Below are positions 59,712 through 64,000 of a stretch of DNA of 64,000 bases, piece after piece. Both the position numbers and the translations under genes were made by a program. Positions within the stretch are counted from its first letter, which is position 1. Each line of letters starts with the position of its first letter. The notes under the pieces were generated by a model that worked only from the letters and a program-made list of their open reading frames with translations, ran no database searches and was not told the origin of the DNA. This DNA comes from Anisus vortex (taxonomy: Eukaryota; Mollusca; Gastropoda; Planorbidae): NCBI GenBank assembly GCA_949126835.1, contig OX421498.1:34727299-34791298 (forward strand). Direction: 5' to 3'.

Positions 59712-60959
59712 ATGTAGCGTGTGCAAGTGAGTATGTTTGTGTGTGTGTGTGCATTTGACAATTTCTTTACAAACAAGTTGCTATGCGGTCTACTGTCACG
59801 ATGTGTGTCTATAACGCCATGACGTGATAGTGTGATTACGGTAAAGTAATTATATTAATTTTTTTCTATTATCCCAAGAAATATCTTGTTACAATCAGAT
59901 TTCAAAGTTCCTACTTTTTAAAGTGAATCAATAACATTGTCAACAACAAAAGGTTTATGATGCCCAGTCATTTATTGATTTAAAATAATTTGTAGAGTAT
60001 TGATCGTCTTCTGAAAATATGGGTCTTACAAACATCAATATCACTGAATATCATTGTGTATAAGTAGTTTCATTATGTATAGATAAATCAATAATTTGCC
60101 CGTTCAATGAATTTCCTGAACAAAAGTAAAATGATATAAGATAAGCAATAAAACTAAAAAAATCAAACTTGGTTGTTATTAGATATAAGATAATTCAATT
60201 CTTTGCAACCCCCTAAATAAAAATCACTAAAAACATATAATATATTTAACAGGTGAACTCTAACATCATCAGACCACTTCAAAAACTCGCCACATAGTAT
60301 ACGGTCTGTTCCAAACGTGCTTTGAATGAGTTGTTATAAAACAAGACGTATTCAACAGGCGGCCTGCGCGCCACAACTCGGTCGGCCAAAGCCTTTTTTC
60401 TTACTCTGGCCCCAAGAGAGCTTCGAATAACACTTTTTATATTACATTCATATATTGCAAAATGTAAATACATTTTTAGAATGTGTGACATAAGTGGCTG
60501 TATCAAATCCCTTACATGGCCCAATAACGAAAAATGGCACACATCCTGTGACTTCAAACAACGGCAGCATAGATATCTATCTACATTCAAGTCACCCATT
60601 CTGGACTACTTTTGTATCAGGACGCGCGGTTAAAAAGTTTCTTTTTTTTTTTTTTTTACTTGCACTTTCTTAAAGAAAGTAATTTCCCAATAAGAGAAAA
60701 TTCAATGTGAATTTTTCATTTCTTTATTTCATATTTTTAAAAAATAAATTAAATCGTAAATCAAACAATATTTCTAAACTTTTGTCAATTTTTTGGCCCA
60801 TGGGTGCCGAAAACTATTAGTAGACCAGTATATACCCATTTGTAATTATAATGTATATGATTAATACATGAACATTTTCTAGTTTAACCCATAGGCCTAT
60901 ATTAAAAAATAAAAGATGTAAAAATATATAGTTATACAAATGAAAAATTGTAAGTTTAA
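59712..60959. other. Duplicon sequence between the hAT MITE and the GPCR repeats; no gene seen
   Basis: 59800-60110 aligns with 38330-38625. 60110-60840 contains sequence not obvious in copy A, including a 106-codon minus-strand ORF (60599-60279) without recognised motifs; I do not call it a gene. Confidence 0.4.
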
Positions 60960-61225
60960 GCGTCATCAGAAAAGTACAAGTGTTACAATGAAAGCAAAAG
61001 TGTCATCAGAAATTTTATTGTGTAAAGTGTCACTAGAATTGTAAAAGTGTCAACACATATGTAACAGTGTCATTAAAATGTACAATGTCATTTTAAATGT
61101 GAAAGTGTCATTAAAAATGTAAAATTGTCATCACAAATATAAAGTGTAACTATCAATATAAAAGTGTCATTAAAAATGTAAAATTAATGTGAGAGTGCCA
61201 GTAGAAATGTAAAGTGTCATTAGTA
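60960..61225 (+). repeat. Imperfect ~20-bp repeats 3' of the copy B GPCR
   Basis: About 12 units of AAAGTGTCAT/AAAATTGTCAT spaced by AAATGTA-type sequence. It is the same array as 39163-39335, with more units here. Confidence 0.75.
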
Positions 61226-61346
61226 ATTAAAATTACAACCTAGTTAACTACACAACTTTAACTTAAAATGTATAAACTATTTTTTGCAATAACATCAAAA
61301 TAGCTTGTTTTTTTCGTATACCAATGTCGTGTTAACAACCAATGTC

Positions 61347-62372
61347 TTAGCATCGGTTCTTTAAGAAAATATTCTTAAAATTCTCTCGAAATTTTGTGCT
61401 AATACAGCAATAGATGACAAAATTGATTCCACTATTTATCAGTGTCAGTGTGTCTATGAGATCACCTAGGGGGTGATACACTTCTTTGAAGAAATTATCA
61501 AGGAGCCCTGCTAGAAGTAGAAGAATTCCATGAGGTGTTTCTGTCACAACAAACATGATCACAACAACAAGTATCATCACTGATGTCTTTTTTGTTTGTT
61601 TGTACCGGCTGTTTGCGGATTTTACATTTTTGGGGCATAGTTTTGTTTTCCAATTCTGTCTTGCTTTCTTCATTTCTTTGATTAGCATTACGCTAAAGAT
61701 AGCCAGTAGCATACATGGCATTATTCTGATCACAACGGCAATGATCCAGAAGTTACACCTAGATAAGATCTGGTATTCTAAACTATCTTCCCTGATACCG
61801 ACGTACCAAAAAGTTTCATTCTTGTAAGTAGATTCTTTAATTACATAGCCTACTGAATTTGGGATGGTAACACTCGTTACTGCTACAAATACAAAGAAAA
61901 TTGTCAATTTAGCTCTATATATGCTGCACACTGTAACCTCTTTGAACGGATATCTTATGAAGATGTACCTAAAGACCGCTAGAGAAACTGTGATCCAGTT
62001 TGACAAGGAGTGAGCAATGATACTAAAAATAGCGAAAAACATATTATAACGGGCATAAGCTAACGGTATGGTAAACGGACTGTAGTGATAGAGCAATATA
62101 ATAAAAGGTAAGTGAAACATCATGACTAGTGTATCTGAAATCGCCAGTCCAGTGAGCAAAATACTGACAGATGACATCATGTTCTTGCGCGTGAGTACGA
62201 TGATGTTAAGTATATTACCTATAACTCCCAACACACAGATAACCGGTGCAATATAAGAGAAGATTGGATAGTAGGTGACTCCAATTTTAACCCAAATACT
62301 TTCACAGCACTCCTCGTAAGTCTCAGTATCCAGACCGGTGGAATTGATTGTGATATTATAAATCACAGGCAT
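61347..62372 (-). CDS. Rhodopsin-class neuropeptide GPCR, dmsr/myosuppressin-receptor-like, copy B
   Basis: 341 aa, ATG at 62372 (MPVIYNITINSTGLDTETYE). Predicted membrane segments near 37-61, 68-95, 107-134, 155-176, 207-231, 262-290 and 300-322. N-glycosylation at N6, N10 and N185. FRY at 134-136 in place of DRY, TETPHG at 277-282, NSGINFVIY at 313-321 in place of NPxxY. Paralogue of 39456-40481. Differences cluster in the N-tail, the extracellular loop around 181-190 and the third intracellular loop (245-258), while TM2-TM3 is nearly unchanged; this is what a functional receptor pair would show. Both are intact and probably expressed from their own duplicated upstream regions (inference). 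Confidence 0.88.
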   Translation of the reverse strand: MPVIYNITINSTGLDTETYEECCESIWVKIGVTYYPIFSYIAPVICVLGVIGNILNIIVLTRKNMMSSVSILLTGLAISDTLVMMFHLPFIILLYHYSPFTIPLAYARYNMFFAIFSIIAHSLSNWITVSLAVFRYIFIRYPFKEVTVCSIYRAKLTIFFVFVAVTSVTIPNSVGYVIKESTYKNETFWYVGIREDSLEYQILSRCNFWIIAVVIRIMPCMLLAIFSVMLIKEMKKARQNWKTKLCPKNVKSANSRYKQTKKTSVMILVVVIMFVVTETPHGILLLLAGLLDNFFKEVYHPLGDLIDTLTLINSGINFVIYCCISTKFRENFKNIFLKNRC

Positions 62373-63084
62373 GACTCACTCTTGAGTCAATATTTCAAAA
62401 TAGCAGCATACATTGAACAGTCAAACACGCACAAGTCGACATTTTCATTCGATACATCTGTTTGCGTCTAAATAAAGCCAAAATAATATACAAGATGATA
62501 ACTGGAATTGGTTTCTATAGAAAATGCGTAGCATTTAAAATTAAAACTGATTTTTGTTCACACATTACGAATAATCGTAGCTATATATTTCCTTAATGTA
62601 ATATTAAAATCACAAACACTATTTTAACACTGAATAAATTAAACAAACTCGTAGACAAGTAGGATATATTGAAAAATTCAATTCCAATAAAACAATTAAC
62701 GAATTTTCACAATAGTAGAGCCACCGCTTCATCAAAAACACAATTTACTTCTGTTTGAAATGAATTTGTGAACTAATTTGTAAAATGCCAATCAAGCCTG
62801 GTGCCATCATAATATTTCACTTTTTTCCTCCAGCTCGACCAATAACTAGAGTATGAATATTTTACTGATGATGTATTTTCCATCTGATTAAATTTAGAAA
62901 GAGATGATAAAAGTGCAGTTGCCACGGACGAAATAAGTTTAAAGATTTACCCTCTCTTTTTTTATTTTGTTCTGGCTCATCTTATTTTTTCTTTGCATGC
63001 TTATTTTTTCTATTACGTAAATATATCTTTCGTACCTCCATTTTATTTATAGAATCGTTCGCTAATCTACCTGACGATATTTTT

Positions 63085-63146
63085 CTCTGTCTCTCTTTCT
63101 CTCTCTCTCTCTCTGTCTCTCTCTCTCTCTCTCTTTCTCTCTCTAT
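63085..63146 (+). repeat. (TC)n microsatellite
   Basis: CTCTCT run with a few GTCT and TTTCT interruptions, equivalent to 41248-41364 in copy A. Confidence 0.85.
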
Positions 63147-63470
63147 AATCTTTCCAACCCCATATTTGCATCTTGTTCACTTCTGTTGAATATAAAGGAA
63201 AAAACAATCCAATATAACATTGAAAGGGGTAAGCTATTCCTACATTTGTAAATGGCTGGAACAATGACCAAAAAAAAATGCAAATTATGGCATCTGCTAC
63301 ACCCAAACTAGATAAAAAGCAACGCCAACTCGCGGGAAAAAAATAGATTTTTTTAACGGACAGGGTATAACAGGTAGATGCAGCAGATTTTCTGTACCAT
63401 ATACATTTGAATCTGTAAAACGTGCCATAAAGGTAGAACTCCAGAAATTACATAACATGTGCTTCAGACA

Positions 63471-64000
63471 GCCCCCTCCCTGTCCAATTTTCCCCGGCAT
63501 AACTACTCACCACACAAACCCTCTCTCATTGACAAACTGTTATGTGTAAAACTGGTACAGCTTACAGCCACTGCGTAGTTTATCGTGTATAACAAACTCA
63601 TTTTGCCAGCGTCCAGAAGAGGAAAAATAATACTGCACCATCAAATATTTAACAAAAAAGTGAGTTTGAATTTCTTGGTTATGTTTCTTATATTATGTAA
63701 CAGACGATACTTCTGTTCCAGAAATTACGTAGCTCTTGAACAGCCGTGATCTGGATTTTTGTTTTTCATGATATTTTTTTAGTAACCCATATCATGCCCA
63801 AATGCCACAAGGGAAGAAAGTTACATTATAGGCTACAAGTGTGTCCGCGTTAGAACCTACGCATATGAGACTGTTCTTGAGAAATAGTGTAGTTATTCGT
63901 TTTCAACATAATTGTAGAAAAATATAGGTAAATAGGTTACAGAAATGTACAAAGAAAAATAAAGTCACAAATAATTATATCGGTATTGTGTAGAAGTTTA
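63471..64000. other. Sequence beyond the copy B boundary; no gene seen
   Basis: Homology to copy A stops at about CATAACATGTGCTTCAGAC. The rest is AT-rich without a supported feature. Confidence 0.45.

Larger units (their letters stand above)
46187..63470. repeat. Segmental duplication, copy B (interrupted)
   Basis: Direct copy of 34178-41713, enlarged by a 7.3-kb LTR retrotransposon (48818-56124) and a 1.9-kb SINE plus TIR insertion (about 57346-59215). Removing these leaves about 8.1 kb, similar to copy A. Most divergence looks like 5-15% with small indels. Confidence 0.9.

Noticed and set aside
60279..60599. 106-codon minus-strand ORF as a gene
   Set aside because: No motif, no equivalent in copy A and no splice or start context; recorded only as an unexplained stretch.

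Overview
The window is animal nuclear DNA, most likely from a gastropod mollusc. Evidence: genes are split by GT..AG introns, base composition is AT-rich, an axonemal dynein-associated gene and a nuclear-encoded complex I subunit are present, a duplicated peptide-GPCR of the dmsr/myosuppressin-receptor type is present, and transposon fossils are dense (tRNA-derived SINEs, LINE tails, many hAT elements). The gastropod assignment is an inference from the GPCR type, the protease-like gene and the repeat style; no rRNA or mitochondrial marker is present.

Layout. (1) 1-12.2 kb, plus strand: the 3' fourteen exons of DNAI7 (CASC1/IC97). One intron holds a dead Tc1/mariner-type element (2088-3509) that carries an 18-copy 26-bp minisatellite, and another holds six copies of a 93-bp repeat. 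(2) 12.2-14.3 kb: convergent intergenic spacer. (3) 14.3-23.9 kb, minus strand: a complete 11-exon NDUFA9 gene (413 aa by my splicing). (4) 24-33 kb: a transposon graveyard, including a 2.17-kb hAT element with two further hAT elements inside it, one of which contains a SINE, plus fragments of a LINE reverse transcriptase. (5) 34.2-41.7 kb and 46.2-63.5 kb: two direct copies of one segmental duplication. Each carries one intact intronless-looking GPCR gene on the minus strand (341 aa each), the same SINE, the same small hAT element, and remnants of a small multi-exon gene. (6) 42.6-44.1 kb, between the copies: a protease-like gene on the minus strand whose putative active-site serine segment has been multiplied tenfold as a 57-bp minisatellite. 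Three of the units carry a stop codon. (7) 48.8-56.1 kb, inside duplicon copy B: a young LTR retrotransposon with apparently identical 454-bp LTRs and a 5-bp target duplication. Its single 1011-aa ORF keeps Gag, protease, and the zinc-binding and GPF/Y parts of integrase, but has no reverse transcriptase, no RNase H and no integrase catalytic core. (8) 57.5-59.1 kb: a 1.6-kb insertion with 28-bp inverted ends inside a SINE. It contains about 39 copies of an 18-bp repeat, a GTGCGC-rich array and a 60-bp inverted repeat.

The host genes are not an operon and have no evident common function, except that DNAI7 (cilia/flagella) and NDUFA9 (mitochondrial complex I) are tail-to-tail. The most distinctive items are the pol-less LTR element with an intact ORF, the serine-motif minisatellite, and the duplicated GPCR block whose two copies have been broken differently by transposons. 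All exon boundaries, repeat counts and identities were read by eye.
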